This document shows positions 43,790 through 52,485 of a DNA stretch of 59,385 nucleotides, in pieces. The DNA is taken from NCBI GenBank assembly GCA_902773135.1, contig CACYDP010000007.1:1-59385 (forward strand), in the 5' to 3' direction. Source of the DNA: an uncultured Ruminococcus sp. Its GTDB lineage: Bacteria > Bacillota > Clostridia > Oscillospirales > Acutalibacteraceae. The stretch's first letter is position 1, and every line of letters starts with the position of its first letter. Made by a program: the position numbers and the translations under genes. Below the pieces are notes generated by a model. It ran no database searches. It was not told the DNA's origin and saw nothing but the letters and a program-made list of their open reading frames with translations.

Positions 43790-44788
43790 TTATATTTCAA
43801 AACTTGATTTTTCAGGAAGCAATTTGTCGAATGCTTCTATCACCTGTTGTTTCTGCATTTCAAAATTGCTGGTTCTGATCGTATCGTTGACACATATCAG
43901 CTTATACCGTCCATTTGAGATCGCATCCAACATCTCGGGGAATAATCTGTCTTTAATATGAAAACAGCGTCCGATTTTCGTATTTCTCGGAAGTGCTTCC
44001 CCTTCGCATAGCTGCCAGAATTTCATCAGCCACTGGTTACAGTTGGTTTTGGTACGGAATTTATCTTGGCAGGTCATATCAAGTGTTTCACCCTCCAGTT
44101 CCCATACCTTTTCAAAAGTACTTTTCAAAAAATTGCTGGGCAGATGATTATAATAGATTCCCGGAAACCACGGCCACATATCAAGTGCCGCTGTTTTAAT
44201 CACCCGTTTGGTGCCGTTTTTCAGGCTGAACCATTTTCGTTTTGCCTTCGTTTTGAACAGTTTTTTCTTATTGAAGTGAATATTAATCAGTTCCATATCA
44301 TTTCCGTTGAAAAAACCGGCACTTTTTTTCCCGAAAAAGATACAGTCAAGCCCGTAAGTATCCATAGGATGACCATTTTTAAAAAAGTGTTCGGGTTTTA
44401 CAGGAGCAGTTACAAACATATCATCATTAAAGTATACAAATTGTTCGCTCAGACCCTCTATTCTGTGAAGATTCAACTCAATAGTATTGGCATTAAACGT
44501 CGGAAGGTATTCGGCAGGAATATAGTCTTTATGATTGACAATATTCAGTTTCGGATTATCCCGGTTCAGCCATTCGGGAAGATGTCCCCACGTTACAAAA
44601 TGTATCTTGTTGACCCAAGGGGCAAATTTTTCCACACCCCTGAACCAATACTGAAGATTATCCCAACTTCTGTACCGTACTTCTGTATTATCTCCCTTTT
44701 CATCAGATGAGTCATAAAGATTTTTTTCTTTTTGCCACTCCGGATCGTTTCCGTCAACCCATATCATCACAAAATCTATCTTATCCAT
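43790..44788 (-). CDS. Stealth family phosphotransferase (copy 1)
   Basis: Stealth proteins transfer sugar-1-phosphate from a nucleotide sugar to make phosphodiester-linked capsules. The 332-residue protein shows all four conserved regions: CR1 IDFVMIWVDGNDPEW, CR2 with RSWDNLQYWFRGVEKFAPWV and FVTWGHLPEWL plus YFNDDMF, CR3 around YNHLPSNF and CR4 CVNDTIRT. ATG 44788 begins exactly at the CR1 lead-in; extension to 44851 covers the intergenic gap. It is a paralogue of 46028-47038, with about half the residues identical by eye. Confidence 0.92.
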   Translation of the reverse strand: MDKIDFVMIWVDGNDPEWQKEKNLYDSSDEKGDNTEVRYRSWDNLQYWFRGVEKFAPWVNKIHFVTWGHLPEWLNRDNPKLNIVNHKDYIPAEYLPTFNANTIELNLHRIEGLSEQFVYFNDDMFVTAPVKPEHFFKNGHPMDTYGLDCIFFGKKSAGFFNGNDMELINIHFNKKKLFKTKAKRKWFSLKNGTKRVIKTAALDMWPWFPGIYYNHLPSNFLKSTFEKVWELEGETLDMTCQDKFRTKTNCNQWLMKFWQLCEGEALPRNTKIGRCFHIKDRLFPEMLDAISNGRYKLICVNDTIRTSNFEMQKQQVIEAFDKLLPEKSSFEI

Positions 44789-44841
44789 TCTTTTCCCACC
44801 GTCCGTGTCTTTTTGAGCCTTTTTTGTCACTCTGCAAACAT

Positions 44842-44870
44842 TATATATCATATATTGACTTTGATGTCAA
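44842..44870 (-). promoter_or_regulatory. Possible internal promoter before Stealth copy 1
   Basis: TTGACA (44870-44865) overlaps the stop of the acyltransferase gene; TATATA follows after 17 nt, or TATAAT after 19. The 78-nt gap is the widest inside this operon. Confidence 0.4.
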
Positions 44871-46012
44871 GAAGCCTCTGTTTTTACCACAAGTATACTG
44901 TCAAAAAATTTTGCCGTCTTGTCTGAAACAAATTTTGTCAGTTTGTTCCAGCGTACGAGCCATTGTACCAGCATCACCGCAAAGGAAAGTCCCAGCGATA
45001 CAGCAAGTACAAACAGGAAAATCAGTCCCCAATTACCCAGAGAATAGGTAATGTCTTTCAGCCATACATATCTGACAAAGGTATGCATAAAGAATATATT
45101 GGACGAATGTTTGCCCAAAAATCCGAGTACGGTCTTTACTACGGGAATTCCGCAAACAAATTCATACAAATAATAAATAAAGTATACAGGCAAAACCGAA
45201 CTGATCACATAGAAAAAGTATTTTTCGCACCAATCGGTTCTTCTGAATATAACAAGAACAACCAGAATCACCGTCAAAATGACAAATTTAATGATCTTTC
45301 CGACCGTCTTATTTTTAACAGGGCTTGCTTCCTTCAGACGCTCCAATATTTTCAGATCAGCAAATATTACACCCATCGGTATGGTAAGAAGCCAGCGTGT
45401 CATATTTTCCAGTCCGCTCTCCGAAAAGAAATTCGGCTGCAAAAGTACGGGTATCAATAAATACGGAACAGCACAAAAAATACCGAAACGTTCATAAAGC
45501 CTGACGGTCAGCGGTATCAAGAAAATAATAACAAGAGCAAATCCCATATACCACCACGTACCTATCATCATTTTGGAACCGATAATGCCCGCAACACCGA
45601 ACATATCGGCTATCAGATTAAATACAAAACTGATGTCCGTCCCGTAGGGATTGTAATTGGTGAATATCAATGTAGGAATGATACAGGCAAGATAAGGAAT
45701 CAGAAATGAACCCAACAGTGATACCGTTCTTTTTACCAGAAAATCAGATGTACTGTGCTTGTCAAGATGCAGGGTCTTATATTTCAGCATAATGCTTTTT
45801 GTCAGTCCGTATGAGGATAAAAAGGCAAACATACCGACACATATATTCATTGTTTCAAAAATAAACATCGCTGTTTTTTGCGGCATCAGTCCAAAACTGA
45901 CTTCGTATCCGCAAAGTCTGTCCACAGAGGACAGACAATGATAAAATATCAGAAAAATAATAGCAACGCCTTTTACAGTAAGGGTGTCATTTTTTGAAAA
46001 ATTTAACGTCAA
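44867..46012 (-). CDS. Acyltransferase 3 family membrane protein
   Basis: A 381-residue protein with about ten membrane helices of the OafA/WecH type. The conserved His lies early in GVAIIFLIFYHCLSS, and later helices carry the GTWWYMGFALVI and NIFFMHTFVRYVW patterns. These enzymes O-acetylate or O-succinylate surface glycans using acyl-CoA. The start is TTG 46012, fixed by GGAGGA at 8 nt; there is no nearby ATG. It lies between the two Stealth genes, 15 nt after copy 2. This gives the locus a second acylation activity besides the MBOAT module. Confidence 0.88.
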   Translation of the reverse strand: MTLNFSKNDTLTVKGVAIIFLIFYHCLSSVDRLCGYEVSFGLMPQKTAMFIFETMNICVGMFAFLSSYGLTKSIMLKYKTLHLDKHSTSDFLVKRTVSLLGSFLIPYLACIIPTLIFTNYNPYGTDISFVFNLIADMFGVAGIIGSKMMIGTWWYMGFALVIIFLIPLTVRLYERFGIFCAVPYLLIPVLLQPNFFSESGLENMTRWLLTIPMGVIFADLKILERLKEASPVKNKTVGKIIKFVILTVILVVLVIFRRTDWCEKYFFYVISSVLPVYFIYYLYEFVCGIPVVKTVLGFLGKHSSNIFFMHTFVRYVWLKDITYSLGNWGLIFLFVLAVSLGLSFAVMLVQWLVRWNKLTKFVSDKTAKFFDSILVVKTEAS

Positions 46013-46027
46013 GGCTTTTTTCCTCCT

Positions 46028-47038
46028 TTATTTTTCAAACGAAGATTTTTCCGGCAGAATCAAATCAAAACATTCATTTACCTGTCTTTTTTTGCTTTCA
46101 AAGTCCAGTGTTCTGGGGGTATCGTTGATACAGACAAGTTTACGGCTCTGATTTCTGAGGACATGACAAAGCTGAGCAAAATTTTCTTCTTTGATATGAA
46201 AACACTCGCCTATTTTATCGGAACGTACCATACATTCCCCCTTGCATATCTGCCAGTACTTCATCAGCCATTGATTCACATGATATTCTTTACGAAATTG
46301 ATCACTGCACGTTTTGTCCAGGATCTTCTCATATTTTTCCCATATTTCATCAAAAGTACTCTTTTTAAAATTAGACGGAAGATGATTGTAGTGAAATCCC
46401 GGAAACCATTCCCACGGATAAAGCAAAAATGTTTTTAAGACGATTCGCATACCGTTTTTCAAAGAGAACCATTTACCAAAATTCTTTTTGATGATACGAT
46501 GTTTTTCTTTGAACTCCGTATTGATAATTTCCATATTTGACCCGTTGAAATGTCCTGCACTGTCATGACCGAAATAAATACAGTTCAGACCATAAGTGTC
46601 GCAGGGAAAATCATTGACAAAAAATTCTTCCGGTTTCACCTTGTTAATCAGGAACATATCATCATTAAAATAAACGAAATTTTCACTCAGCCCTTTGATT
46701 CTGTGCATATTCAGTTCTATGGTATGGGAATTAAACGTAGGAAGATATTTTTCGGGGATATAGTCCCGATGGTTAACAATCACCAGTTTGGGATTGTCTG
46801 TATTCAGCCATTTCGGAAGATGTCCCCACGTGATAAAATAAATTTTGTTCACCCACGGAGCAAATTTCTCCACGCCTCTGAACCAGTATTGAAGATTATC
46901 CCAGTCACGATACCTGACAGGCGTATCGCTGTTGTCCATTTTTGCCGAACCGTCATAATGTGCCTTTTCGGCTCTCCAATCGGGATCGTTTCCGTCAACC
47001 CACGCAATCACAAAATCTATTTTTCCGGAATTTGCCAT
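46028..47038 (-). CDS. Stealth family phosphotransferase (copy 2)
   Basis: A 336-residue protein with the complete Stealth pattern: IDFVIAWVDGNDPDW, RDWDNLQYWFRGVEKFAPWV, FITWGHLPKWL, YFNDDMFL, YNHLPSNF and CINDTPRT. The N-terminal half and C-terminal tail (ILPEKSSFEK here, LLPEKSSFEI in copy 1) show a duplication. The divergence in the middle may reflect different sugars. ATG 47038 follows AAGGAG and lies 3 nt after the TagB-like gene. It probably transfers sugar-phosphate units in the same polymer. Confidence 0.92.
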   Translation of the reverse strand: MANSGKIDFVIAWVDGNDPDWRAEKAHYDGSAKMDNSDTPVRYRDWDNLQYWFRGVEKFAPWVNKIYFITWGHLPKWLNTDNPKLVIVNHRDYIPEKYLPTFNSHTIELNMHRIKGLSENFVYFNDDMFLINKVKPEEFFVNDFPCDTYGLNCIYFGHDSAGHFNGSNMEIINTEFKEKHRIIKKNFGKWFSLKNGMRIVLKTFLLYPWEWFPGFHYNHLPSNFKKSTFDEIWEKYEKILDKTCSDQFRKEYHVNQWLMKYWQICKGECMVRSDKIGECFHIKEENFAQLCHVLRNQSRKLVCINDTPRTLDFESKKRQVNECFDLILPEKSSFEK

Positions 47039-47041
47039 CCG

Positions 47042-48241
47042 TTACAGCTCCTTAATCGCTTCATAGTTTCGTTTACAATTATCCGTATCGTACAAATCAA
47101 AAAAGGCCGTATGCCGTTCCAGATAAACAGACGGATTCCGGAATTGTTCCGATACCGCATTTTCAAATTCACTGATCGCCTCATCAAGATGATAGCATAC
47201 TTTGCCAAATCCGTCATTTTCATAGCTGAAATATCCCTCAGGATAATGTCCCTGCCTGAAATCTTCGTAATCAAACTGGTAGTACATCAGACGTTTTTTC
47301 ATATACGCAAAATCCATTGCAATACTGGAAAAATCCGTAATCAGATAAGCAGATTCTTTTAACAGTGACTGTACGTCGTATTCGGGCCACTTGGCAACCG
47401 TGATTCTGTCGTCTGTAATATGAAAATATTCGATAAATCCCTGCATATCCCTATGAGGATAAAAAATCATCTGCAAATCATTTTCTTTCAATATCCGATG
47501 AAGACGTTCATCAGCGAGAAATTCACTCCACGCACGGAAATATTCCGTATTGCGAAAATCGGAAACATCTTCTATCTTGTCCGATGCCGATGTAGGTGCT
47601 GCAATCCAGCTTCTCCACGTTGGCATTAAAAGAACCTGATTGTTTTTGATTTCAAAATGATGCAGCCTGTCAAAGCGGCAAAGCCCCAGTTCCCTGACAC
47701 TTCCGTCGGGATAACCATATTTTTCACTGACGAACTCGGTTTCACGCTTGGTGCTGCATACAAACATTTTCATTTGGGTATTACGATAATGCAGAAAAGG
47801 CATATCGTCCTTAATGATTCCGTGCTGTAAAAAAATTCTGGTATTTTTGAGGATTTTTTTAACTTCCAGCACATAGCATACAGCAGCATTCGGTTTGCCG
47901 CCCTTTTGCGAACTGATATTTTTTTCGGCAGTCAGGTATAGTATCCAGTGCCTCAGCGAACCGTAATGGACGGTTTTACCCAAGTCTTTGACTTTTTGAT
48001 AGTCGGGTGATTTTTTGCTGATGGCATAGACTGCATCCTGTTCGGGATAATTTTCACATATATATCGGAACAGCCAATACCCGTTGTCCCGTGCTTCATT
48101 CCGGTTATCGCACAGCAGCCATAAATTCCGGCGAAAACATCTGTACACCAGTGAAATCGGCAGTGCCAACAAAAATAAAAAGATATGGCACAGATCTGTC
48201 CACTTGACTCTTTGCAGTTTCTGAAAGAATGTTTCTTCCAT
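47042..48241 (-). CDS. CDP-glycerol glycerophosphotransferase family protein (TagB/TagF-like)
   Basis: A 399-residue GT-B enzyme with a membrane-associating hydrophobic stretch (about 14-35) and the family motifs DNRNEARDNGYWLF, FLQHGIIKDD, YPHRDMQGF and YLITDFSSIAMDFAYMKK. Such enzymes add glycerol- or ribitol-phosphate to a lipid-linked acceptor. The stand-alone length resembles TagB primases, while the fused enzyme at 41042 could be the polymerase; this division is inference. The ATG follows GGGAGGG. It lies 15 nt after the permease gene. Confidence 0.9.
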   Translation of the reverse strand: MEETFFQKLQRVKWTDLCHIFLFLLALPISLVYRCFRRNLWLLCDNRNEARDNGYWLFRYICENYPEQDAVYAISKKSPDYQKVKDLGKTVHYGSLRHWILYLTAEKNISSQKGGKPNAAVCYVLEVKKILKNTRIFLQHGIIKDDMPFLHYRNTQMKMFVCSTKRETEFVSEKYGYPDGSVRELGLCRFDRLHHFEIKNNQVLLMPTWRSWIAAPTSASDKIEDVSDFRNTEYFRAWSEFLADERLHRILKENDLQMIFYPHRDMQGFIEYFHITDDRITVAKWPEYDVQSLLKESAYLITDFSSIAMDFAYMKKRLMYYQFDYEDFRQGHYPEGYFSYENDGFGKVCYHLDEAISEFENAVSEQFRNPSVYLERHTAFFDLYDTDNCKRNYEAIKEL

Positions 48242-48256
48242 TTTTCCCTCCCGCCA

Positions 48257-49135
48257 TCAAAGAACATCGGGCAAACGTTTTTTCAGACGAACATAGTTAA
48301 ATATTCCAATGAAAACCACCACAACAAATTCTATCAGAAAAATACCGTTTTCCCACAGCGGATGTGCCGGACCTTGCTTGAATCCTTCAAAGAACCACTG
48401 ATCACATATCAGTGCTTTTCTGTATGCGTTGCAGAAATAGGTCATCGGATTGAAAAGAAGGATGATTCTGACAACTTCAGAATCAAGGGTATAAGAATTG
48501 TAACATACACCCGAAAGCCAGAAAAGTCCGGACATAATGGTGGTGATAAAACTTTCAAAGTCCTTGCTGAATGCACTCATCGGTGCCAGCGACCAAGTCA
48601 GACACCAGTAAAACAAAAACATCAAAGGTGCAAACAGCAAAATCTGCAAATTATAAATGCTCGGCATCATTCCCGTGATCAAAAGATAGGAATAGCTGAG
48701 AACAAATAAAAAGATATGCACATAAAATTTAGAGATCGTCGTATATGTCATAATACAGGACACAGGAAAGGAAATTTTATTGACAAACTGCCGATTGGAA
48801 CGGATACATTTACTTCCTGCCGATATAGTATCGCTCATAAAGCACCACGGAAGAAAGCCTACCATCAGAAATACAAAATACGGTACACCCATTTCCTGTC
48901 TGTTGGCACCGCCCCGCAGTCCGACTGTAAACGCAAACCAATAGACAAAAAGCTGAAACAAAGGTTTCATTACGGACCACGCAGGACCGATGATTGCACC
49001 TTTATATGTTTTAATCAAATCGTCTTTTGCCAACATAAAAGTTTGTTTTCCAAAGCCTTTATGTTCACGAGGAATGGTTAAAAGCCCATCCGTGATTTTA
49101 GCAAAAAAGCCTTTTTTTTTCTTATTGGTTTCCAT
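48257..49135 (-). CDS. ABC-2 polysaccharide/teichoic acid exporter permease (Wzm/TagG-like)
   Basis: A 292-residue membrane protein with six helices. The amphipathic start and the segment MLAKDDLIKTYKGAIIGPAWSVMKP are the signature of O-antigen/teichoic-acid exporter permeases. It should form a dimer that, with an ATPase, flips the lipid-linked polymer. No TagH/Wzt ATPase gene is in the locus, so the partner must be encoded elsewhere. The ATG shares one base with the TAA stop of the upstream glycosyltransferase. Confidence 0.92.
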   Translation of the reverse strand: METNKKKKGFFAKITDGLLTIPREHKGFGKQTFMLAKDDLIKTYKGAIIGPAWSVMKPLFQLFVYWFAFTVGLRGGANRQEMGVPYFVFLMVGFLPWCFMSDTISAGSKCIRSNRQFVNKISFPVSCIMTYTTISKFYVHIFLFVLSYSYLLITGMMPSIYNLQILLFAPLMFLFYWCLTWSLAPMSAFSKDFESFITTIMSGLFWLSGVCYNSYTLDSEVVRIILLFNPMTYFCNAYRKALICDQWFFEGFKQGPAHPLWENGIFLIEFVVVVFIGIFNYVRLKKRLPDVL

Positions 49136-50229
49136 TAAACTACCTCCGTAACGCTGCTTCTTACTTTTTGTTTAACTTCCTCTATTCTTCTTTGTGCCGA
49201 ACCGTCAAGACAGCTTTTCCAAAACGGCAGACAAATCATACCGACAAGGGTTCCTATCCCATAGCTGAGATGCAGAATCAAAAAAACAATCGGCAGCAGC
49301 AACTGCGATAGGTGTTTTTCAGACGGAATCACTGCCGTAATACTCATCACAAGATTTGCCGCACCGTACACTGCCGCAAGAAAAATCAAAAACAGCGAAA
49401 ACCAACCAATTCCTGTCAGCAATCCTGTGATACATAAAGCAGCACCGGCAAGCACCGCAAGCACAAAACAAAACGGAACAAAATGAAAAATCGAAAGGCA
49501 TTTCGGACACACTCCTAAAGTAAGTCCTATCCATTTGCCGTTTCCATATTTTTGTCGGATCATACTTCCGAGCGTACCCCGTATATATTGATAGGATATG
49601 ATATTTTTTCCCTGACAAATCTTATATCCTGCACATCTGACACGATAATGGAATTCATTGTCTTCGGTGCGTCCGAGATCTTCGTTAAATCCGCCCACGG
49701 TTTCAAACACTTCACGTCTGTATGCTGCATGAAACACCGAGGAAACATATTTTTTTTCTTCTTCATTTTTTCTTCTGTAACCGGCAATCGAACTTCCGAA
49801 CATCGATGTTTCTGCCAAAAAAAGCATTTCTTTCATCGGCGTAGGATCATATATTTTGTTCGGACGTGCTCCTCCGCAGACAGATTCCCCGCTTTGGATG
49901 AGCTTGACATTTTCTTCAATAAAATTTTCCGGTATTTCCGCATGGGCGTCCACACGGATAATAATATCTCCCGCTGCACCGCAGACTGCGGTATTCCAGC
50001 CTGCCGCCTGACTCTTATCGGGATTATCAAGAACAATGATATTCATATAGTCATTTCGATTTTCCGTCATAAAATCGGAAAGTATCTGTTTGGTATGATC
50101 TTCAGAACCGCTGTCAACCAAAACTAATTCTGTTTTCTTTTTGGGGTAGCTTTGATTGCTGACCTGATTTAAAAGCCCTTTTATTACGGTTTCTTCATTA
50201 TAAGAAATGATACAAAGTGAAACTGTCAT
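49135..50229 (-). CDS. GT2 glycosyltransferase, ExoA-like
   Basis: A 364-residue glycosyltransferase with a GT-A domain (VSLCIISYNEETVIKGLL, VLVDSGSEDHT, the metal site IIRVDAHAE, and GRTEDNEFHYRVR as the catalytic ED region) and three or four C-terminal helices (about 245-340). This layout is that of succinoglycan ExoA-like enzymes acting on undecaprenyl-linked sugars. ATG 50229 is preceded only by a weak GGGA; TTG 50232 is adjacent. It is the first gene of the polymer operon. Confidence 0.88.
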   Translation of the reverse strand: MTVSLCIISYNEETVIKGLLNQVSNQSYPKKKTELVLVDSGSEDHTKQILSDFMTENRNDYMNIIVLDNPDKSQAAGWNTAVCGAAGDIIIRVDAHAEIPENFIEENVKLIQSGESVCGGARPNKIYDPTPMKEMLFLAETSMFGSSIAGYRRKNEEEKKYVSSVFHAAYRREVFETVGGFNEDLGRTEDNEFHYRVRCAGYKICQGKNIISYQYIRGTLGSMIRQKYGNGKWIGLTLGVCPKCLSIFHFVPFCFVLAVLAGAALCITGLLTGIGWFSLFLIFLAAVYGAANLVMSITAVIPSEKHLSQLLLPIVFLILHLSYGIGTLVGMICLPFWKSCLDGSAQRRIEEVKQKVRSSVTEVV

Positions 50230-50288
50230 CAAAACACGATCCCATCAAAATAGATTTCATCGGCATCATACCGCACGCAACTTATCAT

Positions 50289-50317
50289 ATTATAATTTTT
50301 TATTTTATCTTTGTCAA
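50289..50317 (-). promoter_or_regulatory. Consensus promoter of the surface-polymer operon
   Basis: TTGACA (50317-50312), 17 nt, TATAAT (50294-50289), a perfect match. It drives the seven genes from 50229 down to 41042. Confidence 0.85.
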
Positions 50318-50427
50318 TGAATTAATCTTATTTTAGCCATAATGGCAAGTATTTATTGACAGCTGAGAGAAATACTTGTGCGGAGCAAATATAAAATCAC
50401 TATCTGATACCGTCTGCTGCCCTGATG

Positions 50428-51078
50428 TCAATTGACAATTGCATTGTAAAGTTCCTGCATATTGTCCACGATGATTTTAGCACCGTTTTCTTGCAGCAAT
50501 TTTGTATCACGGAATCCCCAGCTGACAGAAATACAATCGATACCGGCATTGTTCGCCGTTTTAATATCAACATCGGAATCTCCTATATAGACAGCATTTT
50601 CACGTTTCACTGCCAGAAGAGATAATATTTCATTCACGGAATCGGGCGACGGTTTTCTTTTAACATTTTTTCTTTCACCTACACAGGTATCAAACAGACC
50701 CCTGAAATATTTTTCGCAAAGTTCCTGAACCGCAAAATCCGCTTTGTTGGATACTACTGCTGTTTTCATTCCCATTTCTCTCAGATGGGAGATCAGTTCC
50801 TCGATCCCGTCATATGCTCTTGTCGTGACGGCACAATTCTCTTTATAATGAGCCTTGAAATCTTCAAACACTATATTGATAAGCTCTTCACTGCTGTTTT
50901 CAGGAACGGCTCTACGAATCAGGTTCAAAATTCCGTTTCCGACAAAACGTCTTACTTCGTCCAGTGTTCTTTCGGGACAGCCTGATTTTCTCAAGGCATA
51001 ATTGGTACTGTTGGTCAGATCCTGAAGTGTATAAAGTATGGTTCCGTCCAAATCAAAAATTGCCAGCTGATATTTCAT
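50428..51078 (-). CDS. HAD hydrolase, phosphoglycolate phosphatase-like
   Basis: A 216-residue HAD-IA phosphatase with motif I FDLDGTILYT (nucleophile and acid Asp), motif II VVSNKAD, motif III KRKPSPD and motif IV YIGDSDVDIKTA. The Gph/PgmB-type cap domain lies between motifs I and II. The substrate could be 2-phosphoglycolate, a sugar phosphate or pyrophosphate. ATG 51078 has GGAGG upstream. It is the third gene of lrgA-lrgB-gph, 23 nt after lrgB. Confidence 0.85.
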   Translation of the reverse strand: MKYQLAIFDLDGTILYTLQDLTNSTNYALRKSGCPERTLDEVRRFVGNGILNLIRRAVPENSSEELINIVFEDFKAHYKENCAVTTRAYDGIEELISHLREMGMKTAVVSNKADFAVQELCEKYFRGLFDTCVGERKNVKRKPSPDSVNEILSLLAVKRENAVYIGDSDVDIKTANNAGIDCISVSWGFRDTKLLQENGAKIIVDNMQELYNAIVN

Positions 51079-51101
51079 TTTTATTTCCTCCATTTTTCTT
51101 T

Positions 51102-51794
51102 TTATACGAACTGTGCAAAAATACTGGCTCCCACAACAGTCAGTATACCTGCTGTAACAATGGAAAGACTGCTGACCGCACCCTCTGTTTCACCCATTTC
51201 GAGTGCTTTTGCTGTTCCCATTGCGTGTGAAGACGTACCGATGGCGACTCCTCTTGCAACCGGTTCCGTGATTCTGAATAGTCTGCATATAATTTCGGCA
51301 AAAATATTGCCTAAAAGTCCTGTAATAATAATCACCGCCGCTGTCAGCGGAACATAACCGCCGAGTTCTTCGGTAACACCCATACCAATGGCTGTGGTAA
51401 TCGATTTCGGCAGCATTGTGACAAAGGTATTGTGGTCAAAGCCGAATGTCACCGCAAAAAGCAATATACTGCAAAGACTTGTCAACACTCCTGAGGAGAT
51501 ACCGATAAAAATCGCTTTATAATTTTCTTTCAGAACTGCCATTTTCTCATAAAGCGGAATCGCCAGACAGATGGTTGCCGGTGTCATCAGATAGCTGAGT
51601 ATCTGCGTACTTTCACTGTATTTTTGGTAGTCAATATCAAATACCAGTATCACCGCAACGGAAATCACAATAGCAACAAGCAGCGGATTGAACACTGCCA
51701 GTTTGATTTTTTTCTGTATCAGAATGCCTATACTATACGACACTAATGTAAGAAACACTCCAAAAAACACGGAATTTTTCAAAAATTCAATCAT
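51102..51794 (-). CDS. lrgB: LrgB/CidB family antiholin-like membrane protein
   Basis: A 230-residue membrane protein of the LrgB (PF04172) family, recognised by YLMTPATICLAIPLYEK, LPKSITTAIGMGVTEELGG and GTSSHAMGTAKALEMGETEGA. LrgAB affects murein hydrolase activity and exports or imports small organic acids such as pyruvate in some Firmicutes. It overlaps lrgA by 8 nt, which suggests coupled translation. Confidence 0.94.
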   Translation of the reverse strand: MIEFLKNSVFFGVFLTLVSYSIGILIQKKIKLAVFNPLLVAIVISVAVILVFDIDYQKYSESTQILSYLMTPATICLAIPLYEKMAVLKENYKAIFIGISSGVLTSLCSILLFAVTFGFDHNTFVTMLPKSITTAIGMGVTEELGGYVPLTAAVIIITGLLGNIFAEIICRLFRITEPVARGVAIGTSSHAMGTAKALEMGETEGAVSSLSIVTAGILTVVGASIFAQFV

Positions 51795-52173
51795 TGTCCT
51801 TCTCCTTATCTGTTTGATGTTTTGCTTTTTTTGACTGCCTGATAAACAGCTGTGTCACCAACCCCGATATAACCATCACCAATAAGGTCGTAATCACGGT
51901 CAGGATAATGTATTCCAACACCCTCGACTGCACAATGCCCCAGGTATCGATCAGTCCTGCCGCTGCCGGAATAAACATAATCGGCATAATTTCCACCAGA
52001 AACATTCCTGTTGACTTCACGGATTCCAGCGGTATCACTTTTGTACAAAGACAAACAAATAAGATGATAATTCCGTAAATACTTGCCGGTACGGGCAATG
52101 GTATCAGTTGGTGGAGAATTTCTCCGATAAAAGAGATAACAATAATTATCGTAAATTGTTTTAAGTACTTCAT
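51787..52173 (-). CDS. lrgA: LrgA/CidA family holin-like protein
   Basis: A 128-residue protein with four helices. The N-terminal ISFIGEILHQLIPLPVPASIYG matches the LrgA/CidA family, which forms oligomeric holin-like membrane assemblies with LrgB. The ATG follows AAAGGAAA. The usual LytSR regulator is not adjacent; the LytTR system at 9.7-11.8 kb is far away and has no shown link. Confidence 0.92.
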   Translation of the reverse strand: MKYLKQFTIIIVISFIGEILHQLIPLPVPASIYGIIILFVCLCTKVIPLESVKSTGMFLVEIMPIMFIPAAAGLIDTWGIVQSRVLEYIILTVITTLLVMVISGLVTQLFIRQSKKAKHQTDKEKDND

Positions 52174-52209
52174 CTTTCATTTCCTTTATATAATAAATCC
52201 ATATGAACC

Positions 52210-52238
52210 ATCATATCAAAAAAAGACATAAAATTCAA
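52210..52238 (-). promoter_or_regulatory. Promoter of lrgAB-gph
   Basis: TTGAAT (52238-52233), 17 nt, TATGAT (52215-52210). Confidence 0.65.
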
Positions 52239-52247
52239 TATCACAGC

Positions 52248-52285
52248 AAAAAATCGGCTTCGAGATTTATCTCCGAAACCGATTT
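52248..52285 (-). terminator. Terminator of the metal operon
   Basis: A stem of about 16 bp with one bulge and one G-U pair (52285-52269 with 52266-52251), followed by TTT on the minus strand, 19 nt after the DUF4250 gene. Confidence 0.75.
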
Positions 52286-52303
52286 GAGCCATATTTCCTG
52301 CTT

Positions 52304-52480
52304 TTATGAAAAGCGGTTCATTGTTTCATCATACTCAAAACCTGCGGCAGAAAGCTGATCTTTCACATCCGATTCACTGAGTTCTTTTGCTTCGCACAGT
52401 TCTTTCAGACTCGGATAAAAATCTCTGAGCTGCGTATTGATATAAGACACCAGCATATACGGGTCTTTTGGTACTGACAT
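52304..52480 (-). CDS. DUF4250 domain protein
   Basis: A 58-residue cytoplasmic protein matching DUF4250: VPKDPYMLVSYINTQLRDFYPSLKELCEAKEL and the end YDETMNRF. The function of the family is unknown; the pattern PSLKELCEAKELSESDVKDQL looks like a small helix-turn-helix fold. ATG 52480 has AAGGAG at 8 nt; ATG 52486 overlaps the upstream stop but is too close to the site. It is last in the metal operon, coupled to the M50-like gene. Confidence 0.8.
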   Translation of the reverse strand: MSVPKDPYMLVSYINTQLRDFYPSLKELCEAKELSESDVKDQLSAAGFEYDETMNRFS

Positions 52481-52485
52481 TTTCA

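Noticed and set aside
50346..50378. Inverted repeat CAAGTATTT as terminator of lrgAB-gph
   Set aside because: The 9-bp stem is AT-rich, has a 15-nt loop and no T-run, and lies about 50 nt past the stop; too weak to call.
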